Origin: Halomonas nitroreducens | GTDB lineage: Bacteria; Pseudomonadota; Gammaproteobacteria; Pseudomonadales; Halomonadaceae | NCBI RefSeq assembly: GCF_003966155.1 | Contig: NZ_RXNS01000011.1 | Coordinates: 62,001-126,000 of the forward strand | Direction of reading: 5' to 3' | DNA length: 64,000 nt | In this document: one piece after another, positions 16,110 through 24,186 of the stretch | Layout of the letters: every line of letters starts with the position of its first letter | Numbering within the stretch: position 1 is the first letter of the stretch | Position numbers and translations under genes: made by a program | Notes under the pieces: generated by a model | Databases searched by the model: none | What the model saw: only the letters and a program-made list of their open reading frames with translations | What the model was told of the DNA's origin: nothing

Positions 16110-16810
16110 CGTGCCCCCTCCTCGGCCGCGGCCAGGGAGGTCCGGATGGCCCGGAACACGGCACCCCCGATGGCCCGGCCCAGCCGGGTGCCCGAACCCG
16201 CATAGGGCGTCGGGGCCCCGCGCTGGGTGGCGGCGATGGCCAGGCAGTCGGTAGAGGTGCCGGTGGCCGGCGTGCCGGCGTGGGGATCGCGGACGCCGCA
16301 GGCGTCCAGGGCCCGGACCTTGGCCTCGCTGGCCGACAGGGCAGCATTGACCAGGGCGCCATCGCCGAGGTGGCCGTCGATGAACACCAGCAGGTTGATC
16401 GTGCCCGCCACCAGCCGCGGATCGCCCTGTACCGGGGCGGTGATGTCCACGGCGTTGCCGACGCCGGCGGTGACCGCGGCCAGCACCGTCCGCTCGCCGG
16501 CATCGGCCTCCTCCAGCGCCAGGTGGGCCAGGGGCACCGCGGTCATCATCGCCACGCAGCCCGCGGCGTCGAGGCGACGCTCGGCCAGCCAGGCGAGCAG
16601 GTCGGCCCGGGGCGCGCGGCCGGCATAGCCCTTGTCGACGTGGAAGTTGCAGAAGTCCCGGGACCAGCCGAGCCCCGGCCCGACCAGGGCACTGCTCAGG
16701 GTGCGCAGGGGCATCTCATGCCGGAAGTGGACGCAGCCGGCATCGCGGGACAGCCCCAGGCCGGCCCCGAAGGCCAGGCATCGCAGGGGGGAGCGCCGCC
16801 GGACCGCCAC
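16106..16810 (-). CDS. cbiZ: Adenosylcobinamide amidohydrolase
   Basis: 234 residues. Family hallmarks in order: LRTLSSALVGPG, FCNFHVDKGY, CVAMMTAVPL, VTAGVGNAVDI, GTINLLVFIDGHLGDGALVNA, EAKVRALDACGV and TGTSTDCLAIA. The enzyme removes the aminopropanol arm from adenosylcobinamide to give adenosylcobyric acid, allowing salvage and remodelling of foreign corrinoids. I chose the GTG at 16810, four bases after the cobT stop; an internal ATG near 16709 would lose the conserved start region. The longer frame upstream shadows cobT. It ends in an ATGA overlap with cbiB. Confidence 0.9.
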   Translation of the reverse strand: MAVRRRSPLRCLAFGAGLGLSRDAGCVHFRHEMPLRTLSSALVGPGLGWSRDFCNFHVDKGYAGRAPRADLLAWLAERRLDAAGCVAMMTAVPLAHLALEEADAGERTVLAAVTAGVGNAVDITAPVQGDPRLVAGTINLLVFIDGHLGDGALVNAALSASEAKVRALDACGVRDPHAGTPATGTSTDCLAIAATQRGAPTPYAGSGTRLGRAIGGAVFRAIRTSLAAAEEGAR

Positions 16811-16814
16811 CGGC

Positions 16815-17864
16815 TCAGCGCGCCTGGCGGTCGTCGACGCCGGCACCGGCGAAGGTTGCCATCTCCGCGAGCATGGCGGTGGCCGCCTCGAGCAGCGGGA
16901 AGGCCAGGGCGGCGCCGCTGCCCTCACCCAGGCGCAGCGCCATGGCCAGCAGCGGCTCGGCATCGAGCGCCGCCAGGGCCCGGCCATGGCCGGGCTCATC
17001 GGAGCGATGGCCAAAGATCAGGTAAGGGCGCAGGGCCGGGTCGAAGCGGCAGGCGGTGAGGGCGGCCACGGTGGCGATAAAGCCGTCCACCAGAATCGGC
17101 AGGCGTTTCGATGCCGCCCCCAGGTAGGCCCCGACCATGGCGGCGATCTCGAGGCCGCCCAGCCGGGCGAGCACGTCCAGGGGGTCGGCGGGGTCCGGCG
17201 CCCGAGCGACCAGGGCCGCCTCGATGACCGCCCGCTTGTGGGCCAGGGCGTCCCCGGCCACGCCGGTGCCCGGCCCCACCAGTTCCGCCACCGGCGCCCC
17301 GGTCAGGGCCGCCAGCATGGCGCTGCTGGCGGTGGTGTTGGCGATGCCCATCTCGCCGACGATCAGGCAGCGGCAGCCGGCCACGGCGGCACGCTCGGCG
17401 GCACGCCGGCCGACCTCAATGGCCGAGCCAGCCTCCTCACGGGACATGGCGTCATGCCTCGCCAGGTTGGCGGTGCCGGGGCGCACCTTGTCATGCACGA
17501 TGCCACTCGCCGGCAGTTCGCCGGCCACCCCCACGTCGACCACTTCCAGCCGCGCGTCGAGGCGCCGCGAGAAGACATTGATGGCCGCCCCGCCGGCGAC
17601 GAAGTTGGCCACCATCTGGGCCGTCACCGACTGGGGAAAGGCCGAGACCCCCTCCTCGGCCACGCCATGATCGGCGGCGAAGACCACCACGCCAGGCGGG
17701 GTGACGCGGGGGAAGTCCTCGCCGGTGATAGCGGCCAGGGTCACCGCCAGCGCCTCCAGGCGTCCCAGGCTGCCGGGAGGCTTGGTGAGGCAATCGAGAT
17801 AGCGGCCGACGCGCTCGGCGCAGGCCGCGTCCGGCGCGGCGATCGGTGTCAGACGGTCGTTCAC
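16815..17864 (-). CDS. cobT: Nicotinate-nucleotide--dimethylbenzimidazole phosphoribosyltransferase
   Basis: 349 residues from the GTG at 17864, which has GGAGA eight bases upstream; another in-frame GTG at 17897 would add 11 residues with a poor ribosome site. It makes alpha-ribazole phosphate, the lower ligand precursor. Motifs: KPPGSLGRLE near 29, VFAADHGVAEEGVSAFPQSV near 61-80, GEMGIANTTASSA near 171, AELVGPGTG near 195, and the catalytic glutamate region HRSDEPGHGRAL near 290. First gene of the minus-strand cob arm; no riboswitch is seen before it. Confidence 0.95.
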   Translation of the reverse strand: MNDRLTPIAAPDAACAERVGRYLDCLTKPPGSLGRLEALAVTLAAITGEDFPRVTPPGVVVFAADHGVAEEGVSAFPQSVTAQMVANFVAGGAAINVFSRRLDARLEVVDVGVAGELPASGIVHDKVRPGTANLARHDAMSREEAGSAIEVGRRAAERAAVAGCRCLIVGEMGIANTTASSAMLAALTGAPVAELVGPGTGVAGDALAHKRAVIEAALVARAPDPADPLDVLARLGGLEIAAMVGAYLGAASKRLPILVDGFIATVAALTACRFDPALRPYLIFGHRSDEPGHGRALAALDAEPLLAMALRLGEGSGAALAFPLLEAATAMLAEMATFAGAGVDDRQAR

Positions 17865-17941
17865 GGGGCGTCTCCGGGCATCCTTGTCGAGCCGCACATC
17901 CTACCAGAGGGGAGCCGGCCGGGCCTGCCTGCGAGTCGTCG

Positions 17942-17959
17942 ATCAGCTGCTAAGCTGAT
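17942..17959. promoter_or_regulatory. 7-4-7 inverted repeat between divergent cobT and sulfite dehydrogenase genes
   Basis: ATCAGCT-GCTA-AGCTGAT is a perfect inverted repeat, 78 bases before the sulfite dehydrogenase start and the same distance from cobT. It could be an operator for either gene. No regulator family is recognisable from the half-site. Confidence 0.35.
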
Positions 17960-18036
17960 TCTGGCCACTACAACCACAACAAGGCCCGGCGGGAGATGCG
18001 CCAGCCGCCCGGCCACGCGCGCCAGGAGTCAGTACC

Positions 18037-19362
18037 ATGACCAAGACACCGCCCCGTACCCGCGGTCTCCATGAACTCTATGCCGAGGATCCCGAGGCCG
18101 CCGACAAGCTGCTGTGGGATCGAGAAGTCGACCCGGTGACCCGTCGCGGCTTCCTCAAGCGCTCCAGCCTGCTGGCCATGGCCGCGGCCGTGGGGGGCAG
18201 CATCCCCTTCGCCCAGCAGATGCCCGGCGGCCTGATTCCCGCCGCCCTGGCCCAGAGCGACGAGCCCTTCCGGCTGACCGGCAAGGAGGGGCTGACCGTC
18301 CTCAACGATCGCCCGATCAACGCCGAGACGCCCCCCCACCTGCTCGACGACGACATCACCCCCGGCCGGTACATGTTCGTGCGCAACAACGGTATCCCGC
18401 CCGCGGCGGAGGCCATCGACGTCGATGCCTGGCAGCTCGAGGTCACCGGGGAATCCTGCGTGAATCCCCAGACCTTCTCCATCGCCGAGCTCAAGCAGAA
18501 GTTCGAGCACCATACCTACCAGCTGCAGGTGGAATGTGGCGGCAACGGGCGCAGCGAGTACGTGCCCTCGGCAAGCGGCAACCAGTGGACCACCGGCGCC
18601 GTGGCCTGCCCCACCTTCACCGGAGCGCGGCTGCGCGATGTGCTGGAGGCCTGCGGCATCGCCGACGACGCCGTCTATATCGGCTACTACGGCGCCGACG
18701 ACCATGTCAGCGGCGACCCGGAGCGAGAGCCCATCTCCCGCGGGGTGCCAATGTCGAAGGCGCTGGAGGACGAGTCGCTGATCGCCTGGGCGATGAACGG
18801 CGAGGATATCCCCTACCTCAACGGCCACCCCCTGCGCCTGGTCTGCGGCGGCTGGCCGGGATCGGTGTCGGGCAAGTGGCTGAACCGCATCGTGATCCGC
18901 AACCAGAAGCACGACGGCACCAAGATGGGCGCTCCCTCCTACAGTGTGCCCAAGCATCCGGTCGCGCCCGGCACCGAGGTACCGCTGGAGGACTTCGAGA
19001 CCATCCAGTCCATGCCCGTGAAGTCGCTCGTGACCTTCCCGAAATCGGGCCTCACGCACGCCTTGGGCGAGGCGCTGACGGTGCGCGGGCACGCCTGGGC
19101 CGGGGATCTCGCGGTGGACACCGTCCATGTCTCCATCGATTTCGGCGCCACCTGGCAGCAGGCCGAGCTCCAGCCGGCGCCCAACCGGCTCGCCTGGCAG
19201 CGCTGGACCAGTGCGGTGGAATTCCCCGAACCCGGTTACTACGAGGTCTGGGCCAAGGCCACCGACAGTCAGGGCCGCTCCCAGCCGATGGTGGTACCGG
19301 GCTGGAATCCCAAGGGCTATCTCAACAACGCCTGCCACCGCATCGCCGTCCAGGTGGCATAG
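18037..19362 (+). CDS. Periplasmic sulfite dehydrogenase, molybdopterin subunit (SorA/SoxC-like)
   Basis: 441 residues of the sulfite oxidase family. A twin-arginine signal, TRRGFLK at 35-41, is followed by a hydrophobic stretch ending near ALAQ (72), so the folded protein is exported by Tat. The molybdenum ligand is C167 in QVECGGNGRS. Other motifs are GWPGSVSGKWL near 272-282 and VDTVHVSIDFGATWQQA in the C-terminal dimerisation domain. It oxidises sulfite to sulfate and passes electrons to a c-type cytochrome, encoded nine bases downstream. SoxC and SorA are hard to separate by eye; pairing with a single small cytochrome and no other sox genes favours SorA. Confidence 0.88.
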   Translation: MTKTPPRTRGLHELYAEDPEAADKLLWDREVDPVTRRGFLKRSSLLAMAAAVGGSIPFAQQMPGGLIPAALAQSDEPFRLTGKEGLTVLNDRPINAETPPHLLDDDITPGRYMFVRNNGIPPAAEAIDVDAWQLEVTGESCVNPQTFSIAELKQKFEHHTYQLQVECGGNGRSEYVPSASGNQWTTGAVACPTFTGARLRDVLEACGIADDAVYIGYYGADDHVSGDPEREPISRGVPMSKALEDESLIAWAMNGEDIPYLNGHPLRLVCGGWPGSVSGKWLNRIVIRNQKHDGTKMGAPSYSVPKHPVAPGTEVPLEDFETIQSMPVKSLVTFPKSGLTHALGEALTVRGHAWAGDLAVDTVHVSIDFGATWQQAELQPAPNRLAWQRWTSAVEFPEPGYYEVWAKATDSQGRSQPMVVPGWNPKGYLNNACHRIAVQVA

Positions 19363-19370
19363 GGGGTCCC

Positions 19371-19748
19371 ATGAAGATCACGATCGCCCTGCGGCCGGCG
19401 TTGCTGGCCCTGGCTCTGCTGGTTCCCCTGGGCGCGGCCGCCCAGGAGACCGACCCCGAGACCGGCCTGGTCAAGGCCGAGGGATGGCAGGTGGTCAAGG
19501 CCAACTGCACGGTCTGCCATTCCGCCAAGCTGGTCACCCAGAACAGTGGCTCGCGCAACCACTGGCAGTACCTGATCCGCTGGATGCAGGATACCCAGGG
19601 ACTCTGGCAGTTCCGCCCCGAGATGGAGGCCACCATCCTCGACTACCTGGCCGAGCACTACGGGCCCAAGGCCGGCGCTCGCCGAGCCCCCCTACCCCCC
19701 GACCAGCTGCCGCCCAACCCCTACAAGCAGGCCGACTCCAGCGGCTGA
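19371..19748 (+). CDS. Sulfite dehydrogenase cytochrome c subunit (SorB-like)
   Basis: 125 residues. A Sec signal peptide (cleavage after about residue 24, GAAAQ) precedes one haem c site, CTVCH at 46-50. Further on, MEATILDYLAEHYGP resembles the last helix of small class I cytochromes. AGGGGG precedes the ATG. It should accept electrons from the molybdenum subunit encoded just upstream and deliver them to the respiratory chain. The tail (LPPDQLPPNPYKQ) is proline-rich. No terminator is obvious before the next promoter. Confidence 0.85.
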   Translation: MKITIALRPALLALALLVPLGAAAQETDPETGLVKAEGWQVVKANCTVCHSAKLVTQNSGSRNHWQYLIRWMQDTQGLWQFRPEMEATILDYLAEHYGPKAGARRAPLPPDQLPPNPYKQADSSG

Positions 19749-19771
19749 ACCGGGCCTGGCCGGCGCCTCGC

Positions 19772-19814
19772 TTGGCGCCATCCGCCGCCGCCCCTATACT
19801 GTATTTAAATACAG
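19772..19814 (+). promoter_or_regulatory. LexA-box promoter of the radical SAM gene
   Basis: TTGGCG (19772-19777), 17 bases, TATACT (19795-19800). The -10 overlaps a perfect 16-bp palindrome CTGTATTTAAATACAG (19799-19814), which matches the CTGT-N8-ACAG SOS box of gammaproteobacterial LexA. LexA bound here would block the promoter, so the downstream gene should be DNA-damage induced. Confidence 0.85.
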
Positions 19815-19829
19815 CATAGGGGCTTCCCC

Positions 19830-20900
19830 ATGGCATTCCCCCCATCGACGTCTACGCCCCGCAAGGGGCGCGGCGCCACCTACGACCCGCCCAATCGCTT
19901 CGCCCCGACCCGGCATGAGGCCATCGACGACGGCTGGTGGCAGGAGGCCATCCCCTTGCGACTGGCCACCGAGGTGGCGGAGGAACGCGCCCGCAGCGCC
20001 CTGGCGTGGAACACCTCGCCGGACCTGCCCTTCGACCGCTCCCTGAATCCCTACCGGGGCTGCGAGCACGGCTGCATCTATTGTTACGCAAGGCCCAGCC
20101 ACGCCTACTGGGACCTCTCCCCGGGGCTCGACTTCGAGACCCGGCTGATCGCCCGCAGCGGCCTGGTCGAACGGCTCGAGGAGGAGCTGGCCCGGCCGGG
20201 CTACGCCTGCCGGCCCATCAACCTCTCCGGCAACACCGATGCCTACCAGCCCCTGGAGGCCGAGCGTGGCACCACACGCCGGCTGCTGGCCTTCCTGCTG
20301 GAGTGTCGCCACCCGGTCACCCTGGTGACCAAGAGCGCGCTGATCCTGCGTGACCTCGACCTGCTGTCGACGCTGGCCGAACGCCGGCTGGTGCGGGTGA
20401 TGGTCAGCCTGACCAGCCTCGACGTCGACCTGAAGCGGACCCTGGAGCCGCGGGCGGCGGCGCCGGAGGCGCGCCTCAAGGTCATCTCGCGACTGGCCGA
20501 TGCCGGCGTGCCGGTGGGGACCCTGATCGCCCCGGTGATCCCGGGGCTCACCGACTCTGAACTGGAGCGGCTGATGACGGCCGCCCGGAACGCCGGCGCG
20601 GCCAGCGCCGGCTGGATGCTGCTGCGCCTGCCCCGGGAGGTCGCCCCGCTGTTCGAGGCCTGGCTGGCCGAGCACTACCCCGAGCGGGCGGCCAAGGTGA
20701 TGAGCCTGATCCGCCAGTGCCGGGGCGGCCAGGATTACGACGGGCGCTTCGGGCACCGCATGCGCGGCCAGGGCGTGTTCGCCGAGCTTCTCGAGCAGCG
20801 CTTTCGCCAGGCCTACCGCCGACTCGGCTTCCCTGGCGATGCGCCGCTGGATACCACGGCCTTCCGGCCGCCCCGCCGCCAGGCGGACCTCTTCGATTAA
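19830..20900 (+). CDS. PA0069-family (SplB-like) radical SAM protein
   Basis: 356 residues. The radical SAM cluster motif CEHGCIYCYAR gives C78, C82 and C85 (CxxxCxxC). The preceding SLNPYRGCEHGC stretch is typical of Rv2578c/PA0069 proteins, which are related to spore photoproduct lyase-like enzymes. NLSGNTDAYQPLE near 131, a TLVTKSALILRD strand near 165 and a GTLIAPVIPGL strand near 230 complete the barrel. The substrate is unknown; a DNA-repair role is suggested by the LexA-box promoter directly upstream. The end is six bases from a convergent dehydrogenase gene. Confidence 0.88.
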   Translation: MAFPPSTSTPRKGRGATYDPPNRFAPTRHEAIDDGWWQEAIPLRLATEVAEERARSALAWNTSPDLPFDRSLNPYRGCEHGCIYCYARPSHAYWDLSPGLDFETRLIARSGLVERLEEELARPGYACRPINLSGNTDAYQPLEAERGTTRRLLAFLLECRHPVTLVTKSALILRDLDLLSTLAERRLVRVMVSLTSLDVDLKRTLEPRAAAPEARLKVISRLADAGVPVGTLIAPVIPGLTDSELERLMTAARNAGAASAGWMLLRLPREVAPLFEAWLAEHYPERAAKVMSLIRQCRGGQDYDGRFGHRMRGQGVFAELLEQRFRQAYRRLGFPGDAPLDTTAFRPPRRQADLFD

Positions 20901-20906
20901 GGGCCG

Positions 20907-21902
20907 TCAGGGGATCAGCACAGCGGCACCGGACAGCCGTCCGGCGCGCAGGTCGTCGAGGGCCCGGTTGGCATCCTCCAGCGGGTAGGCGGTGGTCTCG
21001 GTGTGGATGGGCACCTGGGGCGCCAGGGCGAGGAACTCCTCGCCGTCGCGGCGGGTGAGGTTGGCCACCGAGGTCAGGTGGCGCTCCTCCCACAGCAGGC
21101 GGTAGGGAAAGGACGGGATGTCGGACATGTGGATACCGCCCGAGACCACCATGCCCCCGGGACGCACCTGGGCCAGGGCGGCGGGCACGAGATCGCCCAC
21201 GGGTGCGAACAGCAAGGCGGCATCCAACGGCGCCGGGGGCGTCTCGTCGCTGCCGCCGGCCCAGGTCGCGCCGAGTCGCCGGGCGAAGGCCTGGGCCTCG
21301 CCGTCGCCGGGGCGGGTGAAGGCATAGACGGCCTGGCCGCGGGCCAGGGCCAGCTGGACGAGAATATGGGCGGCGGCACCGAAGCCATAGATGCCCAAGC
21401 GACGCGGCGAGTCACCGCCGGCGAGGCGCCAGGTGCGGTAGCCGATCAGTCCGGCACACAGCAGCGGCGCGGCGGCCTGGGCATCCTCGGCCGGCAGGGG
21501 AAAGCAGTAGCGAGCATCGGCCACGCAGTACTCGGCATAGCCGCCATCCCGGGTATAGCCGGTGAAAGCGGCCCGCTCGCAGAGGTTCTCGCGCCCGGCC
21601 CGGCAGGGCTCGCACTCGCCGCAGGTCCAGCCCAGCCAGGGCACGCCGACCCGCTGTCCGGCCTCCAGGCCGGCCACGCCTTCTCCCCGGGCATCGACCT
21701 CGCCGACGATCTCGTGGCCGGGAATCAGCGGCAGCCGGGGACGCTCGAGCTCGCCGTCCACCACATGCAGGTCGGTACGGCAGACGCCACAGGCCAGTAC
21801 CCGAACCCGCACCTCGCCGGGGCCGGGCTCGGGAATGGGAATATGCTCGCAGCGTAGCGGCTGGTTCGGGCCGTGCAGGCGCATGGCGCGCATCTCGCTC
21901 AT
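20907..21902 (-). CDS. Zinc-dependent alcohol dehydrogenase
   Basis: 331 residues of the medium-chain dehydrogenase family, AdhP-like. Catalytic zinc ligands appear in [10 protein letters not shown] (C38) and PGHEIVG (H63, E64). The structural zinc is held by C94, C97, C100 and C108 in [15 protein letters not shown]. The nucleotide-binding turn is IYGFGAAAH near 170, less glycine-rich than usual. It oxidises primary alcohols or reduces aldehydes; the substrate cannot be told. It stands alone, and no regulator or partner adjoins it. Confidence 0.9.
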   Translation of the reverse strand: MSEMRAMRLHGPNQPLRCEHIPIPEPGPGEVRVRVLACGVCRTDLHVVDGELERPRLPLIPGHEIVGEVDARGEGVAGLEAGQRVGVPWLGWTCGECEPCRAGRENLCERAAFTGYTRDGGYAEYCVADARYCFPLPAEDAQAAAPLLCAGLIGYRTWRLAGGDSPRRLGIYGFGAAAHILVQLALARGQAVYAFTRPGDGEAQAFARRLGATWAGGSDETPPAPLDAALLFAPVGDLVPAALAQVRPGGMVVSGGIHMSDIPSFPYRLLWEERHLTSVANLTRRDGEEFLALAPQVPIHTETTAYPLEDANRALDDLRAGRLSGAAVLIP

Positions 21903-22040
21903 GGAACGCTCCTCTCGAGGATCACGTCCCGAGCATAGTCCACCCCCTGGGCAACTGGCGCGTCTTTCCCGACGCGACGAGCGAAGCGCGTTTTCGGCGC
22001 CAAGCCGGCACTCGTCTGGCTGGCACTCTTGAAAGCAGCG

Positions 22041-22880
22041 CTAAGCCTCTACCGCCACCTCGTAGCCGGTAAACTTGCGCAGGTTGATCACGCCGCTGTC
22101 GAGGATCAGGTACTGGCCCTTGATGCCCAGCAGGGTACCCGCCACCTCGGGCTGCTTGTCGAAGTTGTGGGAGACCACCTTGCGGGGGGACTCGAGCACC
22201 GGGTACTCGAAGGTGCGTGGCGGGGCATCGACTACACGAATGGCATCGTCACCGAAGCGCTCGCGCAGGTTGGCAAGGCCGCCGGCCAGGGCATCGAGCA
22301 GGCGGTCGCGTTCGCCGGCCAGGTCCAGCGCCTCGGCCTCGCCCTTGAGCATGGCCCGCCAGTTGGTGCGGTCCGACACCTGCTCCTTGAACAGCACCTC
22401 GACGAAGCCGGACTGCTGGCGGGAATCCACCTCGAGGATGGGCAGCGCCTGCACTGCGCCCTGGTCGAGCCAGCGGGTCGGCACGTGGGTGCCACGGGTG
22501 ATGCCGACCTTCAGCCCCGAGGCGTTGGCCAGGTAGACCACATGGGGCTGGAAGCAGTGCCGCTCTCCCCAGTCGGGCTCGCGACAGGTGCCCTGGAAGA
22601 AGTGGCAGAGTTCCGGCTTCATGATGCAGGTATCGCACTGGGCCAGCTTCTTGAAGCAGGGATAGCAGTGCCCCTGGCCGAAGCTCTTGCGGGTCGCCCG
22701 GCCGCAGTGGGTACAGGCAATGGCCCCGGTCCAGGTCAGGCGCAGGGGCTGGCCGAGGCGGGCATTGAGGTCCAGGCGGCCCTCACCGGCCCGCAGGGTG
22801 TAGCGCGCCGGGCGGCCCGGTTCCACGGCCATCTTGGTCAGGCAGCCCTGCAGCGTGGTCGCCTCAGTCACGGCTGGCAT
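22041..22880 (-). CDS. DUF2797 domain protein
   Basis: 279 residues, recognised as the DUF2797 family of unknown function. The centre carries paired cysteines: CTHCGR near 57, CYPCFKK near 72, and CDTCIMKPELCHF near 82-94, likely zinc ligands. NASGLKVGITRGTHVPTRWLDQGA near 118-137 resembles a GIY-YIG-like fold segment, which would suggest nucleic-acid binding, but that is inference. Its start overlaps the end of the yeaC-like gene by 17 bases, so the two are cotranslated. Confidence 0.85.
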   Translation of the reverse strand: MPAVTEATTLQGCLTKMAVEPGRPARYTLRAGEGRLDLNARLGQPLRLTWTGAIACTHCGRATRKSFGQGHCYPCFKKLAQCDTCIMKPELCHFFQGTCREPDWGERHCFQPHVVYLANASGLKVGITRGTHVPTRWLDQGAVQALPILEVDSRQQSGFVEVLFKEQVSDRTNWRAMLKGEAEALDLAGERDRLLDALAGGLANLRERFGDDAIRVVDAPPRTFEYPVLESPRKVVSHNFDKQPEVAGTLLGIKGQYLILDSGVINLRKFTGYEVAVEA

Positions 22881-23148
22881 CCCGGGCCAGGCCGGTCAGC
22901 GCCGGCGAGACGTTGGCACCGCTGCTGTCCGCGCCGCAGGTGCGACGCTCGAGAAAGCCGACCCGAGCCTCTTCCGGCACGCCATTCTCCACCTCGTAGC
23001 GCATCACCGCCTCGAGGCACAGCTCGGTCTGCTCGGCCGTCAGGAAGCGGCCATCCGGCCACTTGCGCAGCGACACCGCCTGCTTGAGGCTCTCGTAGAT
23101 GGCGGGGGTCATCTGCTGGATCATGCGCTCGAAGGTCATATCGCTCAT
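22864..23148 (-). CDS. yeaC: YeaC-like DUF1315 protein
   Basis: 94 residues of the YeaC/DUF1315 family: MTFERMIQQMTPAIYESLK at the start, RKWPDGRFLTAEQTELCLEAVMRYE in the middle, and GFLERR near 65. Small cytosolic protein of unknown function. The C-terminal 25 residues after the family core look disordered. It overlaps DUF2797 downstream. Confidence 0.88.
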   Translation of the reverse strand: MSDMTFERMIQQMTPAIYESLKQAVSLRKWPDGRFLTAEQTELCLEAVMRYEVENGVPEEARVGFLERRTCGADSSGANVSPALTGLARDASRD

Positions 23149-23169
23149 GGCGGACTCCGGGATACGGGC

Positions 23170-24021
23170 TCAACGGGGGGAACGGACTCGGCGGGAATGA
23201 TACCAGCCCAGGACAAGGCCCACGACCAGCCCCCCCACATGGGCCTCGTTGGCCACGTTGCCGAAGCCCACCACGGCGGCCACATCGGTCATGGTGAAGA
23301 CCATCCAGCCGAGCATGAAGACCACCAGCATCTGGGGCACGAAAAAGCCGTCGGCGGGACGGCGACGCGACATCAGCCAGACATAGCCGAGCAGCGCAAA
23401 ATCGACGCCCGACATGCCGCCGAACAACACGGTGCCGGTGGCGTACTGGGCCAGGTTGCCGCCGATGCCGGCCGCCAGCAGCAGGGTGAGCATGCGCCCG
23501 CGACCATGCAGCGTCTCCACCTGGCGGCCGAAGAACCACAGCCAGAGCATGTTGAAGATCAGGTGCATCCAGCCGAAGTGCAGGAACGCCGGTGACAACA
23601 GCCGCCAGACCTGTCCCGAGGCCAGCGTCTCCGCCAGGCTGCCGAAGGCCAGCTGGCCCTTGACCACCCCCACGGGCACGATGGTCAGGGCGGCGATCAC
23701 CAGGTCGCCGAGCACGCCCATCACGGCGAACACCCCCAGGCACAGCGCCAGGGCCGTCGCGGTCACGGGCGCCTGGCGAAAGGGAACCTGCCAGGCCGGC
23801 AGGGAGGCCCGGGGCCGGCGGCGCTCCCGGGGCATCAGCGACTCACCCCGCTGCCAGCGCTCCACCAGGCGCTGCATGGCCGCCTGCTGGGCGGGATCGA
23901 CCAGCCACAGCACCTGGCCCTCGGCCTCCTCGGTAAACAGGTGGCCGATGCGGTGGGCCCAGAGGGCCTGGCGCAGGTCATGGATATCGACGTCATGGGG
24001 CAGCAGGATTACCCGGTACAT
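23170..24021 (-). CDS. glpG: Rhomboid intramembrane serine protease
   Basis: 283 residues. A cytosolic N-terminal domain of about 80 residues precedes six or seven membrane helices. The catalytic serine is S204 in FGGMSGVDFALLGY and the catalytic histidine is H261 in NEAHVGGLVVG. The L1-loop region FLHFGWMHLIFNM lies near 147-159. It cleaves membrane proteins within the bilayer; substrates are unknown. I chose the ATG at 24021 (GGAGAGACC upstream) over a longer frame, because the GlpG N-terminus begins MYRV here. A minus-strand terminator lies 40 bases upstream of the start. Confidence 0.9.
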   Translation of the reverse strand: MYRVILLPHDVDIHDLRQALWAHRIGHLFTEEAEGQVLWLVDPAQQAAMQRLVERWQRGESLMPRERRRPRASLPAWQVPFRQAPVTATALALCLGVFAVMGVLGDLVIAALTIVPVGVVKGQLAFGSLAETLASGQVWRLLSPAFLHFGWMHLIFNMLWLWFFGRQVETLHGRGRMLTLLLAAGIGGNLAQYATGTVLFGGMSGVDFALLGYVWLMSRRRPADGFFVPQMLVVFMLGWMVFTMTDVAAVVGFGNVANEAHVGGLVVGLVLGWYHSRRVRSPR

Positions 24022-24060
24022 GGTCTCTCCAGCGATAGACGAAGCGGCTGTGCCGGGCAC

Positions 24061-24093
24061 AAAGAAAAAGTCCGGCGGAGGGGGCCGCCGGAC
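24061..24093 (-). terminator. Rho-independent terminator
   Basis: Minus strand GTCCGGCGG-CCCCCT-CCGCCGGAC (24093-24070) followed by TTTTTCTTT. It would end the nadK-phosphoesterase transcript about 95 bases after the phosphoesterase stop. It also lies 40 bases before the rhomboid start, so attenuation of that gene is possible. Confidence 0.85.
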
Positions 24094-24186
24094 AAGAGCA
24101 AGGGATCATTCAAGGGAACACCTACTCTGATACGGGCGACGACGGGAAGTTCTTTCCGAGTCACGATATTTTCGTAAAGAAATGTA

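Noticed and set aside
14023-16503. An 826-codon open frame across cobD, cbiB and part of cbiZ
   Set aside because: Only the last 364 codons (cobD) read as protein; the rest is arginine/proline-rich shadow of cbiB and cbiZ in GC-rich DNA.
17865-18036. A second cobalamin riboswitch before cobT
   Set aside because: The B12 box and the flanking conserved blocks are absent; the gap is too short.
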